A stretch of DNA of 64,000 nt from Heterohyrax brucei (taxonomy: Eukaryota; Chordata; Mammalia; Hyracoidea; Procaviidae). This document shows, in pieces, positions 1 through 12,059 of this stretch (position 1 is its first letter; each line of letters begins with the position of its first letter). The notes beneath the pieces were generated by a model. The model worked only from the letters and a program-made list of their open reading frames with translations, searched no databases and was not told where the DNA came from. The DNA is taken from NCBI GenBank assembly GCA_028571685.1, contig CM053142.1, forward strand, positions 66,241,296-66,305,295. The letters run 5' to 3'. The position numbers and the translations under genes are program-made.

Positions 1-89
1 TCTCATCTTATGCTGTTTCTTTGTCTCTTGCGGCTCTCCCAATTTAGCATCCTCCTGCCCTTACTGAATGTGCTGTTCGTGTTTTCCCC

Positions 90-350
90 TCCTACCTCGT
101 CATTAATAAAGATGTTAACTGGGCCCATCACCAATCTATGGAACATCCTACCAAACACCTCCCACCCCCTTGCAACATTACCATTTATCAGAACCCTTTG
201 TTTACAATCCTTTCAACTGTTTCTAATCCATGCTGCAATCCTTGTGTCCCAGCCAACTTGCATTTGTTTTGCAAGGGACACAGAGAATCCTGCACTTTTC
301 AGTTATTTTGTAATCATCCAGAGAAACCTTTGTTCAGTAGAAGACTAATT
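90..350 (-). mobile_element. Probable ancient CR1/L3-like LINE remnant
   Basis: Read on the + strand, the stretch starting near TCATTAATAAAGATGTTAAC, followed by GGGCCCATCACC, CATTTATCAGAACCCTTTG and later GAGAAACCTTTGTTCAG, follows the order of the antisense reverse-transcriptase region of CR1/L3 LINEs. In those elements this segment reads 'TTAATAAA.ATGTTAAA.AG..GGGCC', then 'CCATTTATCA.AACCCTTTG', then 'GAGA.ACCTTTGTCAAA'. It is strongly diverged and carries no usable reading frame on the minus strand. The 112-codon + strand frame through it is taken as chance. Assignment is by memory of the family, so only moderate confidence. Confidence 0.45.
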
Positions 351-642
351 TTGTGAAATGTAAGGCATTTGGTAAGAAAGAACAGACATACTTGAGGTCT
401 GTTATTTATTTATCCTTTTATTTTTAGTATTTCCAGGGAAGGAAAAGATGGTACACAGGGTTGGCTGTAGGAACCAGATGCCAAGATAGTGGTGAGTGTA
501 GCCAGTTAATCTGTCAAAGAAATACCAGCCGCTTTTGTGAACCTGAGCATGTGTATGGAGACATCTGCAGAAGCGCACACACTCACTTCGTTGTGGCTTA
601 AAAACAGGCTCCATCACCCTTGGCCTGCAAATGTTGCTATGG
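351..642. other. Unassigned non-coding stretch
   Basis: AT-rich sequence with a TTATTTATTTATCC patch near 400. No repeat family or exon recognised. Confidence 0.4.
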
Positions 643-795
643 AGTTGATTTTGACTTACGGTGACCCCAGGTATTACAGAGTAGAACTGCTCCATAGGGT
701 TTTCTTGGCTGTAATCTTTATGGCAGCAGGTTGCCAAGCCTTTCGTCCACAGCACTGCTGGGTAAGTTAGAACCACCAACTTTTAGTTCTGTAAA
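643..795 (-). mobile_element. AfroSINE, long type, head missing
   Basis: The tail lies at the left (GAGTTGATTTTGACTTACGG), followed by CAGAGTAGAACTGCTCCATA and TTTTCTTGGCTGTAATCTTT. The tRNA-like head is absent beyond about 795, where the next SINE begins. Confidence 0.85.
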
Positions 796-804
796 CCAAG
801 AAAA

Positions 805-944
805 ACCCAAACTCACTGCCGCCGAGTTGACTCCAACTCATAGTGACCCTATAAGACAGAGCAGAACTGCCCCATAGAGACAGATTTGAACTGCTGACCT
901 TTTGGTTAGCAGACGTAGCACTTAACGATGCCACCAGGGATTCC
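805..944 (-). mobile_element. AfroSINE, short type, internal deletion
   Basis: Runs from AAACTCACTGCCGCCGAG to CCACCAGGGATTCC, so the head is present. The block TTTCCAAGGAGC...TGGTGG normally found between CCCCATAGAG and GATTTGAACTGC has been lost. Confidence 0.88.
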
Positions 945-1164
945 AAGTGGAGTGCAAAGTTTGCTCCTTCCAGGACTTATATGTGCAAGAGCTTGTTTCT
1001 GTTCTATTTTGAATGATGGCTAACAATTTAACAAATGTGTAAATATGAATGCAATCCTATTTCATTTTGTTTGGAAACAAAAATACTAGGGAAAATGTAA
1101 AAAATAACGTGAATAAGTATGGTATTGGTGGAGTGAGCTGGCTCAATAAAACAAAGTTGGATGG

Positions 1165-1275
1165 GGCTCTGTACACCTGTGTTCAAATGCTAGCTTTGTC
1201 ACTCACAGGCAGTGTAATCCTGGGAAACTTACTTTCTCTTTCTGAACCCTGCTTTCCCATTCATTCCTGGTCCTG
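1165..1275 (+). mobile_element. MIR fragment
   Basis: GTTCAAATGCTAGCTTTGTC, then CTGGGAAACTTACTTTCTCT and CTGAACCCTGCTTTCC match the MIR core order (GGTTCGAATCC..CTCTGCCAC, TGGGCAAGT..TTAACCTCTCTG, CCTCAGTTTCC). The 3' part is lost. Confidence 0.6.
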
Positions 1276-2854
1276 ATTGATCTCTACGCATCTTTCCAGC
1301 TGTGCAGATGTCATTGGGGGTTTGGAGGGGAACTGAGTAAGCTAATTCTTTTGAAAAGTTGCCATATGACTTTCTCAGCACCATTTTATAGTTTTAAAGC
1401 ATAAACGGCTTTGTATTATCAAGGGCTAAATCTTCAGCTTGTAATTATTCAGACCCATTGGTTCTCTTCTCCCTGATGGTTCTCCTCTATGACTGGGTGA
1501 GGAGGAAAATGGGGAGATTGGATTAAATGTTAAGTCTTATAATGTCTGGGGGAGGAAGACAGAAATTAGTTTTTTAACTGAGCATTTTCAGTTCTTTTTG
1601 GATTTGATTTTTAGGTTTTATATGCATTTTACTATTAGCCAAAGATGTAATATTGACAGTTTCTTTTAGTGGTAGTGATACAGACATTTACTGGTGCGTT
1701 ACAGAATGTGTTTTACTAGTACTTACAAAGACACACTGACGATGCAGTAGCAAGCTAAGTTGATCCTGCTGAGTCACATTTATTTCTTAATTATTCACAC
1801 TTGGACTTCTTCCACAAATAATATGGAAGGTATACAATAAAAATGACATTTGCAGAGAAGCATCAGAGAGACAAGAAGCAAGGGATATGAACAATCACAA
1901 GCTGAAGAACTGGCCCATGATAACACAAAGTCAGTTATGCTTTGAGATCATAAAATTGTGTTGAGAAAGTCATGTGGCAACGTTTCAAAGGAATTAGCTT
2001 CTTTGTTTCCCCTCCCAACTCCCCATAAAATAAAAAATGAGAGCCATGTAAGAAAGGGAGGAGAGGTAGTTGCACAAATAATTGGACTGAAGGTCTTTTT
2101 TTTTTCCCCTCCATCTGAGCACAATGTTTCCCTTTGAGATTCCTGGCAGCCAAGGAAAGAAAGGAAATATACTGAGTCATGGGGCTGTCTCATGATCCAA
2201 CCAAATAAGGATGCTATGCCTTCAAATGAGACAGTCTAATCTTTTCCCCTATACCAAACCATAAAAACAATTTAATATGCAGATTTTTATGCCACTGGGC
2301 ATTTAATAGTGCTTTTACAACAGACATAGACTCTTTTATTCATAAAACCACATTTTATATTGACCTTAACTAAAGCCGAGGGCATTAACAGTAATTATGA
2401 AAGTATTTCTTCTGGGGTTAAATAAGTATGTTTGTTTTTGTTTTGTGATTTAGTTTGACTGGATACAGGGGTAGAGCTTAGAGAATCAAAAGGCTGAAGG
2501 ACTATCATGTTCCTTATATTAGTTCCCTCAAAGATGTAGTTTCCTGCAGGCTTTTGATAGGATCTAGATAGTTTATTCTGTGAAGCATTTATGAAGTCCA
2601 ACTGTTTATAGAGAAGGTGGCCCTCTGCTTCAGCTACAGGGAAGAATGGTGGCAAAGTCAAGATTTTGCTTTCCAGTTAAAAATTTCCCTTATCCCTGTG
2701 ACAATCCATTCTGTGTAAGAGGGAAGTAGGCTGCTATTATTTCAGAAATGATGAGATTTTGATATTTCAAGTAAGGACAACTATAAAGGTAGATGAACCC
2801 TCTACATGGCATAGCTTTCCTATCTGAGTGTAGTGGTAGGTTGATAAATTTCTC
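1276..2854. other. Unassigned non-coding stretch
   Basis: About 1.6 kb of AT-rich sequence free of AfroSINEs. Several 75-90 codon frames occur on both strands, overlap one another and resemble no family I know. No splice-flanked exon could be argued for. Confidence 0.45.
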
Positions 2855-5328
2855 TCTTTTTTTTTTTAGTATTTTACTGTGGCTTTAAGTGAAAGTTTAC
2901 AATCTAAATCAATTTGCCATATAAAACCCTAAACATGCGCCGCTATGCAAATTTAACTGCTCTCCATGCTCCTCCCCTCACTATGACAGCACACTCCTTT
3001 CCGCTCTGTACTTCCCTCATCCATTCAACCAACTCCTGTCCCCTTCCACCCTCTCATCTCACCTCTAGACAAGAGCTGCTCTGACAGCCTCACATACATA
3101 TTTAAGCCAAGAAGCACGTTTTTCACCAGCATTACTCTGTCTTACAGTCCAGTCCAATCTTTGTCTAAAGAGTTGGCTTTGGTACTGATTTCAACTCTGG
3201 GCTGACAAAGAGTTTGGGGTCCATATCATCGGGGGACTCTCCAGTCTGATGGACCATTAATTGTGGTTTTTTAAAATAGAGTTCTAACCCTGCACACCTG
3301 TTTTTCTCCTACTGCATCAGGGACTTTATATTGTGTTCCCTGTCAGGGCATTCATTGGTGGTGGCCAGGTACCATCTAGTTCTTCTGGTCTCATGCTGAT
3401 GTAGTATCTGGATCATATGACACCTTTTGTCTGCTGGGCTAATATTTTCCTCATGTCCTTGACGTCCTTCATTCTCTGCTGCAGGTGAATTGGGACAAAT
3501 TGGTACTATTAGACGGTCACTTGCTAGCTTTAAAGATCTCCAGATGCCACTCATCAAAGTGGCATGCAGAACATTTTCTTTAAAAAAACCTTAGTTAATG
3601 CCAATTGGCCTAGATATCTCCTGAAACAGTGGTTCCCCAGACCCCTGGCTCTGCCACTCTGTCCTTCAAATTGCTGGGTTGTATTTAGGAAATCTTTTAG
3701 CTTTTCGTGCAGTTAAGCTCCCTTTTACTGCATGCTGTCGCTCCCTTCATCTAACCCAATTCCTATCTGCTATCTAATCTACAAGTACCCCTCTCCTTCC
3801 CTTGCTACCCTTCTAACATCAAAGATTATTTTCTTCTATGCTTAAACCTCTTCTTAAGTCATTTTAACAGTGGTCTCGCACAATATTTGTCCTTTTGCCA
3901 CTGACTAATTTCACTCAGCATAATGTCTGCCACGTGACTCCATGTTATTAGATATTTTCCAAGATCACTGTTATTCGTTATCATTGCATATATTCAATTG
4001 TGTGAATATACCATAGTTTGTTTATTCATTCATCTGTTGATAGGCATCTAGGTTGATGCCATCTTTTTGCTATTTTGGACAGCACTGCAATAAACATTCG
4101 TGTGCATGTATCTGTTCATATGACATCCCTTATTTCTCAAGGATATATTCCAAGAAGTGGGATTGCTGAATCTTATGGTATCTCTATTCCTAGCTTTTAA
4201 AGGAAGTGCCAGACCAATTTCCAAAGTGGTTGTACCATTTTACCTTCCCATTGACAGTGTAGAAGAGTTTTACACAACACCTCCAACATTTATTATTTTG
4301 TACTTTTACCCAGCACTGCTGAGGTAAGATGGTATCTCATTGTAGTTTCAATTTGAATTTCTCTAATGGCTAAAGGTCTTGAGCATTTCCTTCTGTATCT
4401 GTTAGCATCCTGGATATCTTATTTAGTGAAGTGTCTGTTCGTGTCCTTTGCCCATTTTTTAATTGGGTTATTTGTCTTTTTCTTGTTGTGGTTTTGCAGT
4501 GCCTTCTAGATTAGGGAGCTCAGATGCTGATTGGATTCATGGTAGCCAAAACTTCTTTCATACTCTGCAGATAGCCTTCTTATTCTTTTGGTGAAGTCTT
4601 TGGATGAGCAGAAGTGTTTGATTTTTAGGAGTTTCTGGTTATCAATTTTCTTTCCTGGTGTTTGTGCTTTGTTAGTATTTTATAGCGTGTTTATGCCATG
4701 TATGAAGGCTCTCAGTGTTAGTCCTACTTTTTCATCCATGATCTTCATTGTTTTGGATTTTATATTTAGGTCTTTGATCCGTTTTGAGTTAGTTTTTGTG
4801 CATGGTGTGAGATACGATTCTTGTTTCTTTTTTTTTTTTGCAGATAGATACCCAGTTATGCCAACACTATTTATTAAAGAGACTGGCTTTTCCCAAGTTT
4901 ATGGACTTCAAACCTTTGTTGAATATCAGCTGCTCATAGGTGGATGATGTTATATCTGGATTCTCAGTTTTGTCTCATTGATCTATGTGTCTGTTTTTGT
5001 ACCAATACCAGGCTGTTTTGACTGCTGTGGCAGTGTAATAGGTCTTAAAGACAGGTAGTGTGAGGCTTCCCACTTTGCCCTTCTTCAGAAATGCTTTACT
5101 TATCAAGGGCTTTTTCCTTTTCCATATGAAGTTGGTGATTTGTTTCCCCATCTCCTTAAATAATGACGTTCGAATTTGCATTGGGATTGTGTTGTATATA
5201 TAGATCACCTTGACTCGATGGCACTTGGCTTGGCTGGGTAGAATAGACATTTTCATAATGTTAAGTCTTCCTATCCATGACCAAGGCAGGTTTGTCCACT
5301 TGGGTAAGTCTCTTTTGGTTTCTTTCCC

Positions 5329-5827
5329 TTTTTTTTCCCGATTGAGTGAAAGTATACGATCCAAATTAAATTTGCGTGTTCACCTGTTTGCAGCTCCTTC
5401 TGCTCTCCTTGTGCAGTAACAGCACAGTTCTCCTTTTTGTTCTATATTTCCTGTCACCTCCTCTGTACCCTCTCCTCTTTCTTCTAGTAAGAGGCTAGTG
5501 GACAGTATCCTATAGATTCATACAACCATGAAGTACACACACCATATAGTCATACTGTGTCCAGTCCTTTCCTGTCTGAAGAGTTGACCTTAGTAATGTT
5601 TTCTGGTCAGCAGCAGCAGCAGATCTAGGGGTCATGCTTCCAAGGGAACCCCAAGCCTTTGGACCATCAATTGTGATCTTTTAGTGGAGTTCTTGGGGTG
5701 CACTCCTCTTTTACTCATGTTGCCACTGGGACTTGACATTGTATGCCTCATCATGACTGTCTTTGGTGGTGGCTAGGCACCATCCAGTTCTTTTGGTTAC
5801 ATGTTGGTACAGTCACCCATTCACATG
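5329..5827 (-). mobile_element. 5'-truncated L1 3' end nested in L1 ORF2
   Basis: A short poly-T at 5329-5336 is followed by GATTGAGTGAAAGTATACGA, the same 3' end as at 2875, and the 3' UTR block up to about CAGTCACCCATTCACATG. Host ORF2 sequence resumes near CTTGTAATTTTCTTTGTATA. Same orientation as the host element. Target duplication not resolved. Confidence 0.75.
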
Positions 5828-6283
5828 AGTCTTGTAATTTTCTTTGTATAGGTGTTTTATGTCTACAATTAGGTTTATTCCTAAGTGTTTTATCTTCCTG
5901 GGGACTACTGTAAATGGTTTTGATTTTGTGATTTCCTCTTGGATGGTCTCTTTTTCGGAATGCAACTGATTTGTGTATGTTTATCTTGTATCCTGATACT
6001 TTACTGAGCTCTTCTTTCAGTTTCTGTAGGTTTGTGTGTGTGTGTATTCTTTAAGGTTTTCTGTGTATATGGTTTTATCATCTGCAGACAGAGATACTTT
6101 TATTTCTGCCTCACTAACTTGGATGCCCTTTATTTCTTTATCTTGCCTAATTGCTCAGAACTTCCAGGACAATGCTGTGTAAGAGTAGTGACAGTGGGCA
6201 TCGTTGTCTGGTTCCTGTTCTCAAGGGAAATGCTCTCAGACTCACTCCATTTAGGATGATGTTGGCTGTTGGCTTTGCATCCA

Positions 6284-6333
6284 GAATCCAAATCAAACCC
6301 ACTGCTGTTGAATTGGGTCCAACTCACAGATGC
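6284..6333 (-). mobile_element. AfroSINE tail scrap inside L1
   Basis: CAAACCCACTGCTGTTGAAT followed by TGGGTCCAACTCACAG is the SINE tail in antisense. It interrupts L1 ORF2 between GGCTTTGCAT and ATGCCCCTTTATTATGCTGA, which are adjacent in other L1s. Only about 50 bases were inserted or kept. Confidence 0.7.
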
Positions 6334-8569
6334 CCCTTTATTATGCTGAGAAATTTCCCTTCTGTTCCTATTTTGCTGAGAGTTTTTAGCATGAATGTGT
6401 GTTGGACTTTGTCGTATGCCTTTTCTGCATCAATTGATAAAATTAAGTGGTTCCTGTCTTTTCTTAATGTGGCTGATTATGTTAATTGTTTTTTTAACAT
6501 TGAACTATCCCTGTATTCCTCTCTGCTGTGAATCCCACCTAGTCATGGTGAATTATTTTTTTGATATGTCATTGAATTCTTTTGGCTAGAATTTTGTTGA
6601 GGATTTTTGCATCTAAGTTCACAAGATACATTGGTCTACAATTTTTCTTTTTTGTGCTTTCCTGATTTGGCTTCTATAACGAATTTGGGAGAGCCCCATC
6701 CTTTTCTATTCTGTGGAATACTTTTAGTAATCACTGTGTTAACTTCTCCAAAAGTTTGGTAGAAGAAGTTTGATGAAGCCATCAGAGTCAGGGCTTCTTT
6801 AGTTGGGAGTTTTTAAATTACCTTTCAATTTCTCTTTTCGTGATTCTACTTCTGTTTTTGCTAGCTTTGGTTGGTGATGTGTTTCTACAAATTTGTCCAT
6901 TTCCTCTAGGTTTTAAAATTTTTTAGAGTAGAATTTTTCATAGTATTCTGTTAGGATTCTTTTAATTTCAGTTGGGTCCACTGTGATATCTCCCATCTCA
7001 TTTCTTATTTGAATTATTTGCTTCCACTTTTTTTTCAGTCAGTTTAGCCAGTGGTTTATTGATTTTGTTGATCTTTTCAATACAAACAGCTCTTGGTATT
7101 GTTAACTCTTTCAATCATTTTTCTAGTGTCTAATTCACTTAGTTCTGCTCTGATTTTTTAAATTTGATTTCTTCTGCTACCCAAGCAGTTCTTTCGCTGC
7201 TCTTGTTCCTCTTGTATAAGTTGTAGAGTTAATGCTTTGATCTGGGCCCTTTGTTTTTTGGATGTGTGCATTTGCTGATACATTGACCTCTGAACACTGC
7301 TTCTGCTGTGTCCCATAGGATATGTTTTCATTCTCATTTGATTCTATGAATATCTTTATTCCATCCTTGATTTTTTCTATAACCCAGTTGTTTCAAGCAA
7401 GGTATTGTTCAGCTTCCATGTATTTCATTTTTTTCTGCTACTTTATGGCTTTAAGATCTGCAATGATGCTTTTCAATATCTTAATACTTTGAATTTTGTT
7501 AAAGATTGCTTTGTGACCTAAGATGTGGTCAGTTCTGGAGAATGTTCCATGTGTGTTGGCTCTTGTTGGGGGGAGTGTTTTGTAAATGCCTTTAAGGTCA
7601 AAGTGGTTGATTGTGGGATTAAATCTTCTGTGTCTTTATTGAGCTTTTTTCTAGATTCTCTTTCCTTCACCGAGAGTAGTGTGTTGAAGTCTCTTGTTAT
7701 TGTGGAGCTGTTTTCAGTGCAGCTAGTGTTTGTATTATGTATTTTGAAACCCTGTCATTGGATGTGTAGATATTTAATATGGATATGTTCTCCTGGAGTA
7801 TTGATCCTTTGTCACTATGTAATGTCGTTCCTCATCCACTGTAGTTGGATTTCACTTTAAAGTGTTTTTTGTCAAAGATTAATATTACCACTTCTGCCTT
7901 TTTTTTTTTAATATTGTTAGGTTGACGTATTTTTTTCCATCTTTAGAGTTTTAGTTTGTTCATTTCTTTGAGTCTTAAGTATGTCTCTTGTAGGCAGCAT
8001 ATAGATAGATTGTGTTTGTTTGTTAATCCAATCTGTCACTCTCTGTTTATTTATGTATTTAGTCCATTCACATTTAGCATGATTATTGATAGGTATGAAT
8101 TTAGTGCTGTCATTTTGATACCTTTTTTCTGTGTTGCAGACCATTCCTTTGTTCCATGGAATTTTCTGAGTGGTGTCTTTTTCTTTACGTGTTTTGTTTT
8201 CATGTTTTTCAGTGTTGGTGGTGTTGTATATACTGAGACTTCATATTTTTCTTTTTTTTTAATTTAGATACACAGTATTGATAATTTCTTTTGTGATTAC
8301 CACAACACTTACCCCTATTTTTCTAAATTTAAACCAGTCTTTAGTTTCTTTATATTCCCTTGACTTTATCTCCATATGAAAGATCTATGACTACATTCTG
8401 TTTTAAGTACCTGATTTTTGTTACAGTGCTTACATAATGACACTTCTGTCTTCCTATTTTCAGTGTTTTGCTATGATTTATTTTTGTAATATCCCCTATT
8501 TGGGTTGATTTCCAGTTGCTGTGTTCTGTGTTCTGGTCTTGGGTTGTTATTTGGTGTTACTGATACTCT

Positions 8570-9440
8570 AACCAAAGACTCCCTTTAGTATTTCTTGTGA
8601 TTTTAGTTTGGTTTTTGCAAGTTCTCTAAGTTTCTGTTTATCAGGAAATGTCCTAATTTCACCGTCATATTTGAGAGGCAATTTTGCTGGATGTATAATT
8701 CTTGGCAATTATTTTCCTTCAAGGCTTTGTTGTACCATTGCCTTCTTGCCACCCTAGTTTCTACTGAATGGTCTGAATTTAGTCTTACTGAGTCTCCTTT
8801 ATAGGTTATTATTATTATTTTTTATTCCTAGCCACTTTTAAAAGTGTCTCTTTATCTTTAGTTTTGGTAAATTTGATTATAGTATGACTTGGTATCGTCC
8901 TTTTGAGAATCTACCTACTGTGGAGTTCTGTGAACATCTTGGATAGGTATCTTCTCATCTTTCATGGTTTCAGGCAAGTAGTCTGTCAGCAAATCTTCAA
9001 TAATTCTTTCTGTATTTTCTGTTATCTCCCTGCCTCCCAGTTCTGCTCCTCCAGTCACTCAGAGATTATTCCTTTTTATAGAGCCCCACATAATTCTTAG
9101 TGTTTCTTGATTTTTAAAAATTCTTTTGTCTGATTGTTACTCAAATATGTTGTCATGTGCTTTATCTTTAGTCTCAGTATCCAGCCTCAATTTTCAATTC
9201 TGCTCCTTTGAGTCTTTATTGAATTGTCTAATTCGGTGTTTTATTATTAATTCTGAATTCCTGATTCTTTCTGTCTCTGCTTTCTTGCAGCTTGTTCAGT
9301 TTGTAATTATGCTCTGCTGCATTTTGCCTCATCTCCTTCTTAATCCCTTGAAGAGTTCTAAATATTAATCTTTTGTATTCTACCTCTGATAATTCCAGGA
9401 AGTTCTCTTCCTATGGCTTCACCTCAGGTTTCCAGGTAGT
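8570..9440 (-). pseudogene. L1 ORF1 region remnant (RNA-binding protein)
   Basis: This lies between the ORF2 start and the 5' region of the minus-strand L1, where ORF1 is expected. L1 ORF1 protein is a trimeric coiled-coil RNA-binding chaperone. No long open frame survives on the minus strand, so placement rests on position and on the AT-rich, purine-biased (on the minus strand) sequence. Exact limits are uncertain. Confidence 0.5.
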
Positions 9441-10279
9441 CACCCACCAGTTGTTTGGTGCAGGTTCTTACCTGCTATCCTAGGTGAGCAGGAGTGATTG
9501 ATACTGGCACAGGTGTCTGGCTTCAGCTTCTGAGAAAGGCAGGAGGATAACAGCCATCCCTGAGTGTCTGTAAGGATGGTGTATCCCCTTATGTCTGAAT
9601 CTAGATAAAGGAAGAGTTTCTGTCTTGATTTTCTGGTTTAGAGGAATCAGCAGATTTTTTGTCCCCTTCACAGAAAAATTGTCCTGGAGAGTAACTCTGA
9701 GTGGGCTTAAGGAGTCCTACTTCCAGTTCAGTTAATGCTATCAGACTCCTGAGCCAGGCACAGTGCAGAGAAGGGAGGAGGAGAATGGCTCAGAACAGGC
9801 TTGAAGTGTCATACTTCCTGCTCAGTTAAGGGCATCAGGCTTTAGCACCAGGCACAGGGCAGAGAAGGGTGGAGGGAGAGCCAGGAGAAAGGAGACAGGC
9901 CTATCTTGTAGAAAAGATTCAGATCTGCATACAGTAGGTTACATGCTTTTTAAGACCTGGTGCTGTCTCTCACTGGTTCTGGAGGCATGAGTGGATTCTC
10001 CAGACAACTACTTCTAGTGAAAAGGACACCCACCAACCTCCACACTCAGCTCATCACACAGTAGCTGCAGCCATTTCCTGGCAGGTCAGGTCTGTGGAAT
10101 CCTATGTTCTTCCAGCAGTACTCTTTTCTCTATTGCTGAGTCCAGTTTCCTAGCTTTCCTTTTGATGTTCAGGGCTCCTAGGATGCTGTAGGTGCTGGAT
10201 TCATTTGTTCTTTTGAGTCTTTGTTGTAAGAGGGGTCATAGGAAGTACCCTTCTACTCTGCCATTTGGCCCTACCTCCA

Positions 10280-10518
10280 AGAAATTTAATTCTTAAGGTC
10301 CAAGAAGATAACTCTAATGAAGCATTTTCTAAACTTAAGCCATGAAGCCTTTTTTAATCTTACAGCATATTGATAGAAGTCTCATATGAGCTTATAGATG
10401 TGTGCTAGAAAATGTGACTGCGTTTGGCTTGGCAGATGAATTAACTGTTCACTGCAAGAAATGATCAAAATTTTATTTTTATGTTTAATGTACAACAAAC
10501 AGTGACTAATATCATGGA
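10280..10518. other. Unassigned spacer
   Basis: AT-rich sequence between the L1 5' end and the next SINE. Nothing recognised. Confidence 0.4.
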
Positions 10519-10674
10519 GGAAACCCTGGTAGTATAGTGGGTTAACTGCTACATCTGCTAACCAAATATAGGCAGTAAAAATCTGCCAGGTGCTCCTTGG
10601 AAACTCTATGGGCAGTTCTACTCTGACCTCTACAGTTGCTATGAGTCAGATATGACTAGACAGCAGTGGTTTGA
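10519..10674 (+). mobile_element. AfroSINE, short type
   Basis: Starts GGAAACCCTGGTAGTATAGT and ends near GACTAGACAGCAGTGG. The B-box region is degraded (AGGCAGTAAAAATCTGCC). Confidence 0.88.
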
Positions 10675-10871
10675 GTAATATCATAGAGATATATTAAAAC
10701 AACAGGACATGATGCATAACAGAGACCAGAAGTCTTCAGTGAGATGATGTACTATTTGATGATAGTTTGAAATGGTTAAGGTCAAGGGTAAGTTTCTAAA
10801 CACCACTTTGTTCTTCCTGAATGCTTTTGGTAGACTAAGTTCTAAGCACAGAAAAAAATGGAGCCATAGAG

Positions 10872-11081
10872 TTGTTGTTGTTGTTGTTAGGTGCCATTGT
10901 GTCCATTTTCAACTCAGAGTGGCCCCACATGGCAGAACTGCCCTATAGGGTTTTCTAGGCTTTAATGTTTACATGAGTAGGTCCCCAAGTCTTTCTCTTG
11001 TAGAGCAACTGAGTGGTTTCAAGTCACGAGCCTTTCAGTTAGTGGCCAAGTGCTTAACTATTGGACAACCAGGATACCTTG
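10872..11081 (-). mobile_element. AfroSINE, long type, with (GTT)n tail
   Basis: GTTGTTGTTGTTGTTGTTAG at the left is the antisense (AAC)n tail, followed by GGTGCCATTGTGTCC, CAGAACTGCCCTATAGGG and TTTTCTAGGCTTTAATG. The head ends at ACAACCAGGATACC. Confidence 0.85.
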
Positions 11082-11639
11082 GAATCATACTATTAGCTTA
11101 TTATTCTAGGTCCTGCCAATATATATACTAAAACGCTTCTTAGACCTGTAGTCCAAATACAGCATCCTCCTCTTCCTCATCAAGTGAAGCTGATCTGGTC
11201 CATCAAGGCACAAGCTTAAGAGCAGCGTAGCTGTAAGATGTCCCTTCTTCTCAGCTTCCACCCTCTCTCAGTAGTGTGCTGGGGTCTACATCTGCTGGTT
11301 CATGACAGTCAATTATTACATTTTGGAAGCCTATTGGAAAACATAACCGCAGTAAAAAATTAATTTTTTAATTTGTAATTAAGGAAATCATATTTAAAAA
11401 CAAAGATGATATTCACAACCCATCACTTCCCATTTTTTTTAAATTACCTTTTATGCTCTTGAGGTTATTTCTGTCTACTGTACCTGTATGATGGAAAAGT
11501 TCATGTCATGTTGTAGCTTGACATTAGCTGTAGTGGGAGTATTTACACCATGGAAATTGGCAAAAGTTATAGGCCTCTTTTATTTACTGAATAGTCAGTT
11601 GCTCAATATTTGCCAAAGGGCTACTGTGCTCATCTTCAG

Positions 11640-11755
11640 CCGTGATACTGTTATTACCTCTGTTTTATTTAAAAGGAAGCTGAGGCAAAGAAAATTTAAG
11701 TAACTGGCCCACAGTCACATAACTACTCAGCCAAGCTCATTAATCCAGAGCCTCT
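11640..11755 (-). mobile_element. MIR fragment
   Basis: GAAGCTGAGGCAAAGAAAAT, TTAAGTAACTGGCCCACAGT and CACATAACTACTCAGCCAAG match antisense MIR (GAAACTGAGGC..AGAGA, AAGT..CTTGCCCAAGGTCACACAGCTAGT). Confidence 0.6.
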
Positions 11756-11858
11756 ATTCTGATATTTTGATCTATTTTCTCTTCATTTAGTGAGAGCAAT
11801 GTAAAACCTTTTGTGTATAAATAGAAAGTCAAGCAGTGGTAGATTATAGTAATTGCTA

Positions 11859-12022
11859 AAACTCAAACCACCCACTGCTGTTGAGTCTATTCCAATTCAT
11901 AGAGACCCTATAAAACAGAGTAGAACTTCCCCATAGAGTTTCCAAGGAGCACGAGGTAGATTTGAACTACTGACCTTTTGTTTAGCAGACTAACACTTAA
12001 CCGCTATGCCACCAGGGTTTCC
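11859..12022 (-). mobile_element. AfroSINE, short type, complete
   Basis: From AACTCAAACCACCCACTGCT to CTATGCCACCAGGGTTTCC. Middle and head are both preserved. Confidence 0.9.
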
Positions 12023-12059
12023 AACAGTAACAAAGGCACCAAAATTATTAACTAATTTA

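Larger units (their letters stand above)
3860..8110 (-). pseudogene. L1 ORF2 (endonuclease/reverse transcriptase) remnant
   Basis: Intact L1 ORF2 encodes an apurinic-type endonuclease, a reverse transcriptase and a C-terminal cysteine-rich part, about 1,280 residues. The N-terminal end is seen near 8020-8110 (KQRVTDWINKQTQSIY, corresponding to the early endonuclease segment). The RT active-site FADD motif lies at 6077-6088 and now reads SADD. A 129-codon open piece at 4975-5364 ends in [14 protein letters not shown], a hallmark of the region after the RT domain; its first codons come from the inserted L1 end. Frames are broken throughout, and the gene is interrupted by an L1 3' end (5329-5827) and a SINE scrap (6284-6333). 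ORF limits are estimated from similarity because stop codons no longer define them. Confidence 0.82.
2855..10279 (-). mobile_element. Near full-length L1 LINE (afrotherian family), nested insertions
   Basis: The poly-T at about 2860-2872 is the antisense poly-A tail, followed by the family's 3' end (GGCTTTAAGTGAAAGTTTAC). Antisense ORF2 sequence follows to about 8110, then an ORF1-like region to about 9440, then a GC-richer 5' region. That region ends at CATTTGGCCCTACCTCC, which reads GGAGGTAGGGCCAAATG on the element's own strand, a typical start of an L1 5' UTR. Total span is 7.4 kb including about 550 bases of later insertions, so this is close to full length. Many stops and frameshifts make it dead. 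No clean target duplication was found; both flanks carry AAATTT but align poorly. The neighbouring 5'-truncated L1 ends belong to the same or related families. Confidence 0.88.

Noticed and set aside
10-348. 112-codon + frame at the window start
   Set aside because: It overlaps the antisense of a probable old LINE and has no independent support.
4588-4947. 119-codon + frame
   Set aside because: It is the antisense of L1 ORF2; the real coding strand is minus.
2855-10279. Clear target-site duplication for the long L1
   Set aside because: Both flanks contain AAATTT but the extended match is poor; not claimed.
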